64,000 bases of DNA, from positions 188,536 to 252,535 of the forward strand of contig JASJFT010000048.1 of the NCBI GenBank assembly GCA_030770425.1, read 5' to 3'. The translations under genes were made by a program, and so were the position numbers. The stretch comes from Darksidea phi (Eukaryota > Ascomycota > Dothideomycetes > Pleosporales > Lentitheciaceae). Under the pieces are notes generated by a model that saw nothing but the letters and a program-made list of their open reading frames with translations, was not told where the DNA came from and ran no database searches. Below are positions 21,779 through 33,485 of the stretch, piece after piece; within the stretch, counting starts at the first letter, position 1; every line of letters begins with the position of its first letter.

Positions 21779-23287
21779 GGTTGGATCTGACGAAATGTAA
21801 ACAGATGAAAGAAAGATAAACACCAGCGCTTATCGGGCGGGCCCGAACAGAACTAAATGCAGGACCAGGGAGCGGCAGGAAAATGCACTGCAGCGACAAA
21901 TGGAGGTTGGGAGTAGTGGTACGGATAGGGCCCAATACCAAGAGGCAAGCCGTGTTGCAAATGGCTGTACAGCGTCATTTGTGGAGCATATTGCCTGTGA
22001 CTATGGCGCGAACCACGCAAAGGGAAGGAGTCGCCTTGTGGTTGGGACGGAATTGCTCACCTGATGAGCGAGCGATTCCCCAGCAATGAGGATGCTCTTG
22101 TTCGTTGGTTGATGTGATGTCTCAGTTGTGTCGTTGAGAGGGTGGGCGGCTATATTAAAATTAATATATCTAACAGGCGCAGCGCGCGTGGAGCACACAG
22201 CAACAAGAAGGTGTATGCAGAACAGTGAATATGACGGCAAGCACCAAACAGAAAACGAAAGTGAATGAAACGAGAGTATATGTAGAGGCAAGGGCGTGAC
22301 GTTTGCCTGTAGCGTGGGACGAGGAGGTAATGAAATGTCAATGTGCCTGCACTCGGCCCTACCATCGACGCTTCTCGGAGCAAAGGACGCTCAGTGGCAA
22401 TCTCATCTGAGGCAGGCCAGCAGGGAAGCGGCTTGCCAGCGTGCTATTTCTGGGCGGCCGGTGGCTGTGGCCACGAAAGCGCCATGTTCTAGCCGGCAAG
22501 GACGCAAGCATGAGAGCACCAGTGACAGCGCAAAGGCTGCTCCGGCCCGCAGAAACGGTCGCAGAGAGTGGCGAGAAGCGACCCAAGGCGCGCTGTGGAG
22601 AGGCTCCGTCATAGCAGGCGGAAGTGGTGGGCTTGTCAATCACTGTTGACCCTGCTTGCAAAGCTTGAATGCAACCAAGCATTGCGGCTAGTCGTCCGGG
22701 CCGACACAGGCCCATCACTTGCGTCGAGCCTCAAAGCTGCAACGGCCATCCCGCAGGAGTACTTCAACCAATCCGGAACAGGTTAGCGCCGCCGCTAGCC
22801 GAGCCGAGCCCCTGACATGATCAAGACTCTGCACGACACAGTCCCTCTGGACCAAGCGTGCAAGTATCGTTGTTGCTACCGGCTTATTGCGCACGGATGC
22901 GGCCGCGTGGCAAAATCAATTTCCTCAAAGGTGCACAGAGAGTGGCCCTTTCATGCCGTCTCCCCCGAGGCACCGACTAGCTGGCCCGCAAACTACGAGC
23001 TACATCCACCATGAGCCGCCTCTTCCGAACGGCGTAACTGAGACAGGACGATAGCACACGCACGGTTGAGCACATACGGCACGAGGATATGGCTCCTTAC
23101 AAAGTGTGCTGCGGAGACTGGATACTGCTTGCTGCGTGACACATCGATACCATACTACTACTCAGCTACTCTATCGATTTTCCAAACCAGTCTGAGATCG
23201 TCGCGTCATGTCCACCGAAAAGGGTTCGCCGGCTTCTGCACACCCATCAAGCTTCTGTCAGATCCGCTAAACATCGGCCCCACGCTC
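21779..23287. other. 1.5-kb intergenic region
   Basis: It holds the glyoxal oxidase promoter and, further right, the 3' side of the 206-aa gene. There is an AT-rich near-palindrome tattaaaattaatatat near 22153. Open frames here are short and unlike any family. Confidence 0.5.
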
Positions 23288-23955
23288 TTAGCTGAGTCCA
23301 AAATAGCCACGGGCATGTGCCGGCAGCAGGGCCCTTCGGGGGCTCCTCGCGCAGGCGGGACAAACGGAGGCCTCTTTGGTCTGCAGAACGACCTCGAAGA
23401 CGCTGCATTTGCTGCTCTCACCGAGTGTTTTGTCGCCAAAGCGGGAAGCCTTGCCGATTTCTGAGAGAGGTATAGGGATCGTCTCGCCCGTCTTTGCGTC
23501 TCGAGGGTATGTCGTCTCCGTGCCGTTTGTAGCGACAGCGGCGTGCATCCTAGGAGGCGTTGATGAAACTGCTGTCGGCTGTATCGATCGGGAAAGGTCG
23601 GTTGGGAAGGCACAGCCACTCTCGACGGTAATGGGGGAGCCGGTGGCCGTCTTTGGCTGGAGTTTGATGGAATACTTGTTCTTCTGGACGGCTTTGGTCT
23701 TCCTGCTCTTGTTTCCGGCTCTAGACCGCTTCACGAAAGCCGTTTGTTGCGGTCCATCGTCCATTTTAGATGGCGTGACGGAATGATGAAGAGGGTTCAA
23801 CAAATTCGTCGGATCGTCTGCTGCTCGGTCGAAGTTGCATGACGAGTACTTGGTGAAGCCACTCTCGCCGCATTTCCACTGAGGCTGCATTAGATACAGT
23901 GCTGTTAGACAGACGGAAGTCGAATGCTTACAATTCGTAGGACCCAGTGACACAT
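23288..23955 (-). CDS. Unrecognised 206-aa protein with Cys/His N-terminus
   Basis: A 24-base first exon, 23932-23955 (MCHWVLRI), joins 23288-23884 over a 47-base intron (GTAAGC...CTAATGCAG, phase 0). The fused N-terminus MCHWVLRIPQWKCGESGFTK resembles the opening of a group of uncharacterised ascomycete proteins that begin Met-Cys with a spaced Cys a dozen residues on. The middle is basic (KRSRAGNKSRKTKAVQKNK), a possible nuclear signal; the rest is polar with a CPAC pair near the C-terminus. No catalytic motif. The tiny exon is supported by splice signals and phase only. Confidence 0.6.
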
Positions 23956-25809
23956 CGTCGATATCGCTCCTTAATTGGGCTTCCTCTTGCGTGTCCTTGA
24001 CTGTACGGAACTGAAGCTGCCTCGCATCCTTCTTCGCTATTTTCTAGGACTTTGGTTATCACTCACCGCTTCTTCCTCTTCCTCGTGATGCTGCAGAACT
24101 TATGCCGGCGACCGTCCGGTGTTGACATCAAAGCGCGGCAAGCAGCAGCATCTTCAGGGGCAACGACGTTGTCCGTCATGAATGGTCTATCACGCATGCG
24201 TGGGAATAGCCATACAGAGCTCAGCCAAGCTTGCGAGGGTAGTTGGCAGGGGAAAGACGGAAAGACCATACAAGCCGAAGATGGCAAACACCGCATGGAG
24301 AATATGCCCCCTGATTCATTCCAAGTCAGCACCCATCTCCATTGAGCGCCCGACATACCGATGGCTTTCCCGCTGCTTCCAAGTCACCTGCACCTATCAT
24401 TGTGAAACGGAAACTACCTGCCCGCAAATCACATTCATGTACGCCTCACAGCTTCTCGTTGCAAGTAACGCCAACCTGACAGGAAGGGTGCCTGCGTAAA
24501 GAGAGCGGGCTGCAATACTCCGTGATGACGGCAACCTGCTTGCAGGTTTTGAGATTCTGCACCTCCACACCGCCATTCAATTTCCCGTTATCTTACTTGG
24601 GTTTCTTTCTCACGGAATCTCCGTCAAGCAGTTCCGCAATCTAGGAAAAAGATAGGCGATCAGACGCTTCTCGGAATCTCAAACAGCTCTTCCCGTCCGA
24701 AGGAAACACGCCCGTCGGCAGGCCAAAATTCAGCAGTCCATTCTCAGCCGTCTGTACGAGGTAGCGACGAAGTGCCGTGTTGTATCACGCTCGGTTACAA
24801 CACACACGCCAGGAAGCGCGGACGGCGCTTCCCGCAACCCGACGAAAACGATGTATCACAACATCTCCTCTTGCGCATGACCAGTCAGGATGTGCGAGTC
24901 AGCCGCGACCACGAAAATTGGTGAGACGAAGTCATGTGCCTAGTTGAAGTATCGCAATCGCGCACAAACGCTCGCTCCTCGCATCCTCGCTGATACGAAT
25001 ACGGGTCGGCCGGGTGCTATTTGCATATTTTTCTGCACCCCTGTGGCTCCCGAGCCCTCTCAGCGCATCCCCCCAAACCCATTCCTCCCGCTGCCATGGC
25101 GGGATCCTCACCGAACCCCCCCGCTCCCATCTTCCTCAACAGTCCCACAGCCCCGCAGCAGCATCCAGAGAAAGTTTCCGATCGCACCACGATGGCAACG
25201 TATCACATCATGCCAGCCACTCGCCTACCCCTCGCGCATACCTGCCCTATGAGCTGGCCGAGCTGGCCAGGACAGGGGCGCGGTCGGGGAATGGCGGGTA
25301 TTTGCATGGCGGAACTGGAAAATGCAACTCTGCGGGAAGTTTGTTGAGGGTGATGTGACGCTTGTTACCTGGTAACGGGTGTGGAGGGGCATCCTGTTTA
25401 TTGGTGGGGCGTGGAAGATGGAAGAACTGGAGCATAATGGAAAGTAAGGTAGTGGATGGAGGGGCTAGAGTCGCATGATGATTGTGAAGTAAAAGTTCAA
25501 CGGTGACGACAATGTTGTTTTGAGACGGTTGCATTGTTTTCTTCGCCCGAGGGCTAATCTTCAATACCTCGTATCCACCGTAAAATCATAACTTCTCATG
25601 ACGCATACCTCAAAAGACTGGAGGCCGACTTACTTGCAACAGACCGAAATGTCGATTTTTTTGCCCGTGACAGTGCCCAAGATATAAACTCCATAGCCGC
25701 GATATACAAACCTCTTCCACAGAACTCGAAAAAAGCTGGTCTCCCCTTTTATCCACACGAAACACCAACACCAATTCTAAAAACGCAAACGACTAGAAGC
25801 GCAAAGACT
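23956..25809. other. 1.85-kb intergenic region
   Basis: Between two minus-strand genes. Open frames around 24050-24500 and 25000-25360 overlap in several frames, which suggests chance in GC-rich DNA. No RNA gene or repeat recognised. Confidence 0.45.
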
Positions 25810-27042
25810 TCACTTATCAGAGCACCCACAACTAAGAACCCTCACAAAGCCCCTACGCTTCCTTCCAGCCTCCGCCTTCGCACTCCCCTTCTCTTCCTTT
25901 CCAGCGCTATCCCTCCTAGCACCATTCGTAGAACCGCCATGCATACCCAAGCTCCCTCTACTGCTACGCCACTTACGTCCTTTCCAGTACCCTACCAGTC
26001 CGACCTTCTCCTCTTCTTCCTCGCTGTCCCAGTCATCCCATGCGCTGGTCGTGTTTTGTAGCTGGTAGCTTGCGCGACCTAGGCTAGGCGGCGAGGTGGT
26101 TGTTGAGGAAGAGATGTAAGGGTAGAGGGTGCTGAGCTCCGAGGGCGTGGCACTGGTATGGCGAGTCGAAGAGTAGGAATTTTTGGGTGGTGTTGTTATG
26201 TTTGCTAGAGAGGAGGGGCGTGCATGGGGTGCCGAGTAGTGCGGATTTGGAGTTGGAGGTGGCGTTGGGGGCGGAGCAGTATGCGTTGGTGGCAGAGGGT
26301 TAGGCTTGCGAGAAATTCGTAGGCGGAGGAAGGGCTCGTTTGGGTCAGTGAGAGAAGCCTTTCGGGGCCGTGGTGCTTCGATTGATGAGCGTGGGGAGTC
26401 TTGCAAGGAAGGCGGTGGACGGAGCGATGAGAGTCTGATAGGCAGGTCCATGAGCTGTGTTGACGGTGATGGGTGGTGAACTTCGCGCTTTGGGGATGTA
26501 GATGTGGGTGACATGGACCCACGAGACGAGACCTTCCCCAGGTGCAGAAGATCAGTTGAGGCGAAGTTACGTGCTGCAGGACTGAGCGGTGGTGTCGTTT
26601 CCCCTGGAGCTGCGGGGAGGATAATGGTCTTTTTGCATCTTTCGCAGATTCCCAAAGTGGACGTGATGGATTGTTTGCAAGTTTTACAGATTGCTACGGT
26701 AGTGGAAGAATTCCTGCCGTGTCGTGGGGAGAAGCCAAAGTCAAACTTCGGGCTTTCTGCTATTGCAGGTACTCTCGGGGATGTGCTCGAGTCATAGCTC
26801 TTAATGATATCCAGTACAGTGCCACTTGAGAACCTTGACGAATGCTGTGATGGACGAGGAGGGGTTGCACACGTGGTATCCTTTCTCTTTGCGTTCTTCA
26901 CAGCACAGTTTTCATACTCGTCCCAAAGCTCCGCGGTCTTTCCTGGTATACTTGGCGGTGGCCGTGGATCCTTAAACGCTGATTTTGTTCTCGCCAGCGG
27001 CAATGATTGGTGTGGAGTGAAAGTGATTGTTGACGACGCCAT
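25810..27042 (-). CDS. Conserved-type fungal hypothetical protein with a double CxxC motif, 410 aa
   Basis: A single exon. Low-complexity Ser/Pro/Thr-rich throughout, with a compact CKTCKQSITSTLGICERCKK segment at about residues 119-138, two CxxC pairs 12 residues apart that could form a zinc ribbon. The region before it is enriched in Ser/Pro sites. Near the C-terminus, SAWDDWDSEEEEEKVGLVGY is followed by a basic tail ending CGCSDK, possibly a lipid-modified or metal-binding end. No signal peptide. The start gives the longest ATG frame with a plausible N-terminus. Function not recognised. Confidence 0.8.
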   Translation of the reverse strand: MASSTITFTPHQSLPLARTKSAFKDPRPPPSIPGKTAELWDEYENCAVKNAKRKDTTCATPPRPSQHSSRFSSGTVLDIIKSYDSSTSPRVPAIAESPKFDFGFSPRHGRNSSTTVAICKTCKQSITSTLGICERCKKTIILPAAPGETTPPLSPAARNFASTDLLHLGKVSSRGSMSPTSTSPKREVHHPSPSTQLMDLPIRLSSLRPPPSLQDSPRSSIEAPRPRKASLTDPNEPFLRLRISRKPNPLPPTHTAPPPTPPPTPNPHYSAPHARPSSLANITTPPKNSYSSTRHTSATPSELSTLYPYISSSTTTSPPSLGRASYQLQNTTSAWDDWDSEEEEEKVGLVGYWKGRKWRSSRGSLGMHGGSTNGARRDSAGKEEKGSAKAEAGRKRRGFVRVLSCGCSDK

Positions 27043-29477
27043 GCTTGTGATGTTTGGATAGTAAGCGATAGGGCGACTGGCTAACGACGATAGTCGAGTG
27101 AGGAGTGTCGGACAGCCCAGACGAGTACGATAACCTTGATAACACGATAGGCCCTAAACACAATATATAGCTGTGCAAGCCCAGCTTCTGGAGCTAAGGG
27201 GGCGGGACGCATTGTTATGGAGAAAGCAGCTAGACGCAAGACGCCGAGGAGGCTGGGGTGTGAATATCTCGAGTCGTCAGGGCCAGCGTTACGTAGAACC
27301 GTTTCCCCGGATTTGCGGACTATTGATCGTCTCGATGTCGCTCTACTAGGAAATTCTAGTGCCTATTCGACAAGTCGCGCCCTCGGTGAGCCAATGGGCG
27401 ACATGCAACGTGACGGAGGCACCGCGTGTAACCCAACCGACCAGGGCGTAGGCGAGAAGACTCGAGCAAGGGATGGCGGTCTTGTCAAATCCCCGACGGG
27501 TGGAAGCAGGTGATGGCGTCTGTTGAGAAACGCTCTCAAACCGTGGGCGCCGTGAGCCTGGTCATGCATATCATCCTGCTGCACCGACGATAAGGGGAGC
27601 CAGAGATGCGGACATGCTGGACGCCATCGAATGTCGGAAGAGTATCGCATTGCATCCGGCGCTGCAGCTAGAAGAAAGCCGCTGTCACGCAAGGCATCTG
27701 TGCATCGTAGAGCGGTAGTGCGGCGCAGTGGCACAGCATTCCTGGAATGTAACTATCACCACCCACTCGACCAGGAGCATAAATAAAAACACGAAAACAG
27801 TAGAGATGAGACGTGTCTTGGAGCGTTGCCGTAGAGGCGAGACAAATAACGGGAGAAGTCTTGACGGGCGGCTCGACGATGACGTTGCGGCTGAGAGGAT
27901 GAGAAATCGCCGCCGAGAAGAAGGTAAGCCCAACAACGGGAGACGCAACCAAGGGCACGCCTTGCGTGTGGACCGCTCAGGAGCATCTCAGTACGCTTGG
28001 AGAGCAGCGAGGGCTGGTACTGTACAATATCGTGAGGGTTGCACTTATGGGAACCTTCCTTCGGTGCCGATGCATCTCGTCTCAGCCATCTCGGTCACGA
28101 CCAGCAGACATGCAGCCACTAGTGGAAAAGGTGTATCGATAACACCAGCATGCGTTTCTGATGTGCTGCACCTCGTGGGTTCCCGTTGGTAGCATGGTGA
28201 ACTGCTGGTCCGAACCTAGGGCAGGATCAGCACACAAATGGCGAAGTGTTGAGCTTTAGCTCATGCGTAGCGTAGCATCTTTATTGGATCAACATTCATT
28301 CTGTCAGACATGCAGATGGGAGGTGTGGGAGTGGCTCAATAAGAGTGAGCCGGCAGTGCGGGGCCGATTATGCTTCCCGCTTCGGAACAAAATCATCGAC
28401 ATCCGTCCACAGGAGCTTTTAGCAGCCTTTTAAGACGAGCACTGGACGGATCCGAATATATACAATTGAAACCTACAGTGCAGTAACCCAGCTGAAAAAC
28501 ATATCCTACTACCCTTGTACATCACAAAGCCCGAAATGCCTTCCCTGACCCCGCCGGACGAAAGCAAAGATGCAGCCTGGTTCTGGTCCTGGGTGTCCAC
28601 TTCGTATCCAAATTGACTTCGTACGGTTGAGGTTAAACGTGCACTTCATACAGCTCAAGGATCTGGGCTGAACCGAAGCAACGGCTCAGCAGCAAAGAAG
28701 TACATCGCCACCCTGATTCCTAGGTACTCCCCGTTTCACTGACCCATATGTAGCTGCCATCAACAGCAAAAGCTTTCACCATTCACCTCGTACTTAGCCC
28801 TTCCAAAGCCGACGTCAGATCCCCCCCGCTCGCGCAGACGAGCAGCTGTGCGCCATTGGCCTCCGTCTGCGCCTCCATGCTCCTTCGAATTCTTCATTCT
28901 GCATCTCGACTCTTCTTGACCGATCACTGCCTTTGGCTCATCAACGCTAGCCATTGCAATCGTAAATGTAAGTTTTTCTCGGTTCGTCAAGTCGCGTGTA
29001 TGCCTCTTACCTGGTCGCTGGGAAGTCGAGTCAAAGAAGTGTGGTCACTGAGACACTTGTGTCTAGGACTTGTACTTCGTCCACCACGAACTGGGGCAAA
29101 AAATAGGGTTGTACATGTAAGTCGTTCCCAAATAGGGAGCACCGACTTCCTAATTTCGACAAGACCAGAGCTGATTTCCTATGAACCAGGAATGCAACTT
29201 CGGGTACGAATACGCTGGGCATGCTTACTTGTGGTTTCAAGTCTTGGGTTGAGGTGATGTGAGTGGATTGTGGTTATCCTGACTGATACGGGGGCACGAG
29301 GGATTTTGCGGGACGTTTTTGATGCACGAGGAAATTGATTTGGGAGGATGAGAGGACGTAGACTGGGAGGAAGAGAGATGGGGTTGGTACAAAGACGGTT
29401 TACAGGTCAAGCGCATGTTGAAGCGCGCGTCTTTCTCTCTATCTCTTTCTCCAAAGGGTATCGGAACCATGTACATA
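27043..29477. other. 2.4-kb intergenic region
   Basis: Divergent from neither flank. It contains one interrupted short frame at 28536-28740, listed separately, and overlapping short frames near 27360-28190 that look like chance. No repeat or RNA gene recognised. Confidence 0.45.
28536..28740 (+). pseudogene. Interrupted short reading frame (possible relict gene)
   Basis: An ATG opens MPSLTPPDESKDAAWFWSWV and runs to a TGA at 28614-28616. The same frame then stays open for about 40 further codons (TVEVKRALHTAQGSGLNRSN and on). The protein-like composition on both sides of a single stop suggests a gene broken by one change, but I recognise no family and chance cannot be excluded. Confidence 0.25.
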
Positions 29478-31124
29478 TCAATTCGTGACATCGGTCTCTA
29501 AAACTTCAATTGCGCCGCCTATCAAATGCAAGCTCCCCGTTACGAGTACCATGACTTCTGCCCCAGCGCCCACCTTTTCTGCCCATTTGCTCGCGATACT
29601 TCTTGCTGTTCTTATGGCCTCCTCGATCGTCTTCAACACCAGCACTTCAGCGGTGCCATCGATTTCGGACCACGTTGACGCTAGCACGCGCTGAACTGCT
29701 AGTGTGTCCACATCGTGCTGGTTGGTGTTCATAGACACAAGGTCTGGCTTGTAGCCCTCGCTGAAAGTCTGATTGGTTGTGAAGATAACGTGTGTAAAAG
29801 GTGAAGTAGCGCTCGAGGTGATGCCCGTCTGGAGCGCGGTGTAGAGTGCCTTGGCAAGCGCATTTGCATCTCTTGTTTGCTGGTTGAAGATCATGATTCG
29901 AGGTGCTTGTGGTGTTGACGAAGGAGAGACGTTCGTCGAGGCCATCTGCTCCGCAAACCACCGCCCGGTCGCCTCAATGCTCTCCAGCGTGTGGCCACCA
30001 TCAATGTGCCAGGCGACATTCTTCTCGCGTCGAACTTCGCACCGGCCTGCCAAACGCACTTGTTCTAGACCTCGGATGAATTGCGGAGGGAGCGGAATGT
30101 GCGGGGTAGCTGTTGGGTCTGGAATGGAACTATGCCCGAGTGCGCGAAGATGCGCAGCCGCTGCCGCGATGGCAACCGACGCGTTGGTCTTCTGGAATGC
30201 AGCCGAAAGACCAAGTCTGATCTCGTCGTTCGCGAGGGAGGGGTGCACGTCGATAACGTGCAATGCCGTGCCCTTTTCTGCAGCCCGCTGCTGCAGCACG
30301 GTAAGCGCTTCGTCCTTTTGGGGCGCTGTGAACGCGACGCTCCCGTTTTTGAATATACCCGCTTTATGCCATGCGATTTCAGGCAAGGTGGTGCCGAGCA
30401 TGGCCGTGTGATCTATCCCTAGGCTTGTGATTGCGGTGACCGTAGGCTTCCTCAAAATGTTGGTGCTATCGTATTCGCCGCCGATCCCACACTCGATGAT
30501 GGCTGAATCCACGCCCTCCTTCAGGTATGTATGCAATGCCATGAGCGTCAAATAGCGAAAGTACGCAGGCTTCGTCGCTGCGTCTGAGACCGTGTCGGTT
30601 GCCTTCGCCGCAGCTAGCCGATCCCATACTTCAAAGAAGTACTTCGCAAACTGCTCCTCTGAAAGAGGTTCGTTGTTTATCTGTATACGCTCGCGTACGA
30701 ATCGAAGATGGGGCGAGGTGTACAACCCGATCTTGGTGGGCGGGGTCGCCGATTCGGTGGACGGCGGGAGGTACTGCGCAAGGATCGAGGAGATGAAGGC
30801 ACTTGTAGAGCCTTTGCCTTTTGTACCGGCGATATGTATAAGTCTCAATGGATCAAAGTCCTTGGGCTGTCGCAAACCGTCAGGAACACATCTGGTATCG
30901 GAAGCGCCGGAAGCCGCACACCTCATATCCAACCCTCCGACACCATTCCAGCATCTCCGGTATCGCCTGCTTGTTCATGCCTTCTCCCGACTTTCGTATC
31001 GCGTCAACGACGGAGAAGTTGGACTGCAGCGTGTTAAGCGCCGTCACGGCGGCCTATAAAGAGTCAGATGTTGTCTTGGATAGAACAACCAAGTCTGACT
31101 TACCGCGTAGTCGCGCTTCTCCAT
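29478..31124 (-). CDS. MET7: Folylpolyglutamate synthase (MET7-type), 513 aa
   Basis: Adds gamma-linked glutamates to folates, keeping them in the cell and supporting methionine and nucleotide synthesis. Three exons: 31104-31124 (MEKRDYA), 30922-31053 and 29478-30866, introns 50 and 55 bases, phase 0. Second exon: ALNTLQSNFSVVDAIRKSGE, typical of the family N-terminus. The P-loop AGTKGKGSTSAF lies at about residue 61, TSPHLRFVRERIQIN and IIECGIGGEYDSTN follow, then SLGIDHTAMLG and the ATP/Mg motif HIDGGHTLES, where most relatives have DGAHT. At 513 aa it fits fungal enzymes. Splicing is what links GYE to PKDFDPLRLIHIAG; reading through would hit a stop. A mitochondrial form from an upstream start is not evident. 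Confidence 0.95.
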
Positions 31125-32111
31125 ACCAAAGAAGCTGTGAAAGGAGCGAGCAATTGGAATGGTACACCGACAGCACAACTGCCTCCTCGCGCTCATGGAC
31201 ATAAGGGCATGGCGTTGAGTGGTCGAGATGAAAGCTGAGTGTGCGCTTCCAAGAACCGCTCATAGCCGATTACGCACGGAGACTGTGGCGCAGGCTCGAC
31301 CGTGGCAGATCTGTATGAGTCAAGCGATGGAGTGGCCTATATCTACTTCAGCTCATGGATTCTATTTATCTTCAAAATTGCGCATAAATTAAAGATCTCT
31401 CATTTCAAGCACTCGCTCAAGCTGCTCGCAATCATGGCCTAAGATCCAACCACCGCCTTCCGCACCTACACAGTGCATCGATCATAGATCATGCGACGAT
31501 AATCCCAAAGAATTCCCAACACCCTATACACCATGGTATAATCATTTACAAAGCCCTGTTCTGCAGGGCTACAGATCTCAAGGTACGGGTGTTCGCCACT
31601 ACCGCCCCTCCGATGTACCAGAGAGTGTAGCTCACAAGTACAGCATCTCGCGAAAAGATGTAAGAACAGCATCAAACCGCCCGAGCCACCTCAAAACATG
31701 ACTGCTAGCCCCATTGAAGAGCAATGCGTGTGGGATAAACTACCGAGGTCTATAGGCCCTACTGTTCTAATTCGCCACGAGCAAGGCTTTGCTCACCCTG
31801 TATTGTGTAGTCCTTTGAGACGCATTGTGTTCAAAAAAGTACTCCACAATAGAAACTCTATAAGTAGACTCGACTAATTACACTTTAGGAAAATCTTGGG
31901 GGAACAGAAAAGAGGATCCAACGTGATCGTGTATTCATTGCCTGAGAATAGGATATTTTCATTCGCTTGTGGTCACCCATCATATCGACCGAAGAAAACA
32001 GCTTCAAGATTGTATGTCGAGCAACATCTTCCGCGAACGGTCTCTACCCAAGACTTTCTTTCAACGCTGAAAGCGCAACACGCTTCCACGCATTAAAACG
32101 TCTCCATCCAA
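31125..32111. other. Divergent intergenic region
   Basis: About 1 kb between the folylpolyglutamate synthase start (-) and the F-box-like gene start (+). It should hold both promoters. Nothing else supported. Confidence 0.5.
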
Positions 32112-33047
32112 ATGCCGAAAATGGAGTCTCGTCTATTGCTCCCCAATCTTCCCTCTGAGCTGCGCAACATCATCTACGCCAACACCATATGCCCTTCACA
32201 ACCAGCTACCAGCACAGGCCTTCCCTTCACATCCAAAGCCTTTGGGTTGAACAGCCACGCCAAGGTTGTTATAACGCCGGTCCATTACGGAAACCCGAAC
32301 CTTCTCGCTTTGGAACGCTATCGCTTCCAAGAAGCAAGCGAATACCGTACTTATCTCTTCGACTACGCAATCCAACTCCGCATCTTGGTCCATTTCAACG
32401 GCTATAGAAACACGTTCGTACAAGAGCATTGGGACAAGATGATATCTACGCACTTGGAGAAGCTAGTAAAGAAATTTCCCTGGTTGACGAAGGTCATGGA
32501 TTATGATGTTCAGATCCGGTGGGAACCGATAAGGCGGCCTGGATCGAAGCAGAGAGGAGATATTGGAGCAATCGCAACGAGGATGGTTGAAGTGCTTTCA
32601 GGGATGATGGATGAAGATTTGAAGAGGAAAAGAAGTGTTATGAGGGCAGAGCTGCAGATTGGATTAGCGGCGGCTTACGATTACGTTTGCGAGCGACAGC
32701 CCCTCGGGCTCGCCGAATTCGTCTTTTCGGAGAACGACATGCTGCTAACACATACCCGCGTAATTAGAATTGCACCGTCCGTTTGTAGGTGCCACGACGC
32801 GGAATGCCAGACTAAAGGGCATCCAGTCTTCAAGAGAGAGGTAGAGCGCAAAAGTGACGGAACGATAGTGAGGTGTGAGACCGCAAATTTATGCGAATGC
32901 CCCATCCAAGCAGGAACGCAAGCTGGAACTCAAGCTCGAGCGGCTCGCCCGTTAAGAGCGGGCCCGGCGGAGCCTATAAATGTGTCGAGAACGGTGATGC
33001 GGGTGTTCAAGTCATTCGTTGAGGAGTGCTCATGTACGATGCGATAG
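32112..33047 (+). CDS. F-box-like fungal protein, 311 aa
   Basis: A single exon. The N-terminus LLLPNLPSELRNIIYANTI matches the short LPxELRNxIY motif of a large ascomycete family that is often annotated as F-box-related. The rest has no known catalytic motif, but a Cys-rich stretch, VCRCHDAECQTKGHP near residue 235 and ETANLCEC near 265, could bind metal. A Gln-Ala-Gly-Thr microrepeat follows. A substrate-adaptor role in ubiquitin ligases is possible but unproven. A second ATG (MESRL, three codons on) could be the true start. Confidence 0.75.
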   Translation: MPKMESRLLLPNLPSELRNIIYANTICPSQPATSTGLPFTSKAFGLNSHAKVVITPVHYGNPNLLALERYRFQEASEYRTYLFDYAIQLRILVHFNGYRNTFVQEHWDKMISTHLEKLVKKFPWLTKVMDYDVQIRWEPIRRPGSKQRGDIGAIATRMVEVLSGMMDEDLKRKRSVMRAELQIGLAAAYDYVCERQPLGLAEFVFSENDMLLTHTRVIRIAPSVCRCHDAECQTKGHPVFKREVERKSDGTIVRCETANLCECPIQAGTQAGTQARAARPLRAGPAEPINVSRTVMRVFKSFVEECSCTMR

Positions 33048-33485
33048 ATATTTAAGATGAGACGGTAATGCCATCACAAGTAAGAGCAACTATGAAAATG
33101 AAGACATGTTGTGGTCTAGCGAATACAAGGCTAACGTTTCTCTTCTTGGTCAACATGCGGAGAGCTGTGCACGAAGGCTCAGTACCCAGCGTGCAATCTC
33201 AGCCCGTCGGTTACTCAACGGCAAATAACTACCCCAAGGGTGTAATTGCAGGAAGGACAAAGAGGTCAACAAGAGGAATATCTGGCATGAGAGTGGAGGG
33301 GGGTATGCAGTGGGCTGCAATTGTGTGTGTGTGTGTGTATGTGTGTTTTTCGGAGGCAAAGTTCTTTTATAAACAGATAGGTACAGATAGCTTAGAAGGA
33401 GAAAAATATACACAGCCTGCCCGTAAAAAAATCGCTGGAAAAAGTTAAACGTCAATGCCCAATGCTGATCAAACGCAGCCCAAAA
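33048..33485. other. Convergent intergenic region with a TG microsatellite
   Basis: Between two convergent genes. The plus strand has a (TG)n tract; no gene is supported. Confidence 0.5.
33322..33346. repeat. (TG)n microsatellite
   Basis: Twelve TG dinucleotides with one TA interruption, ending in a T run. Confidence 0.9.

Noticed and set aside
27360..28192. Overlapping frames on both strands as possible genes
   Set aside because: They are short, mutually overlapping, lack splice or domain support, and show no consistent coding signal.
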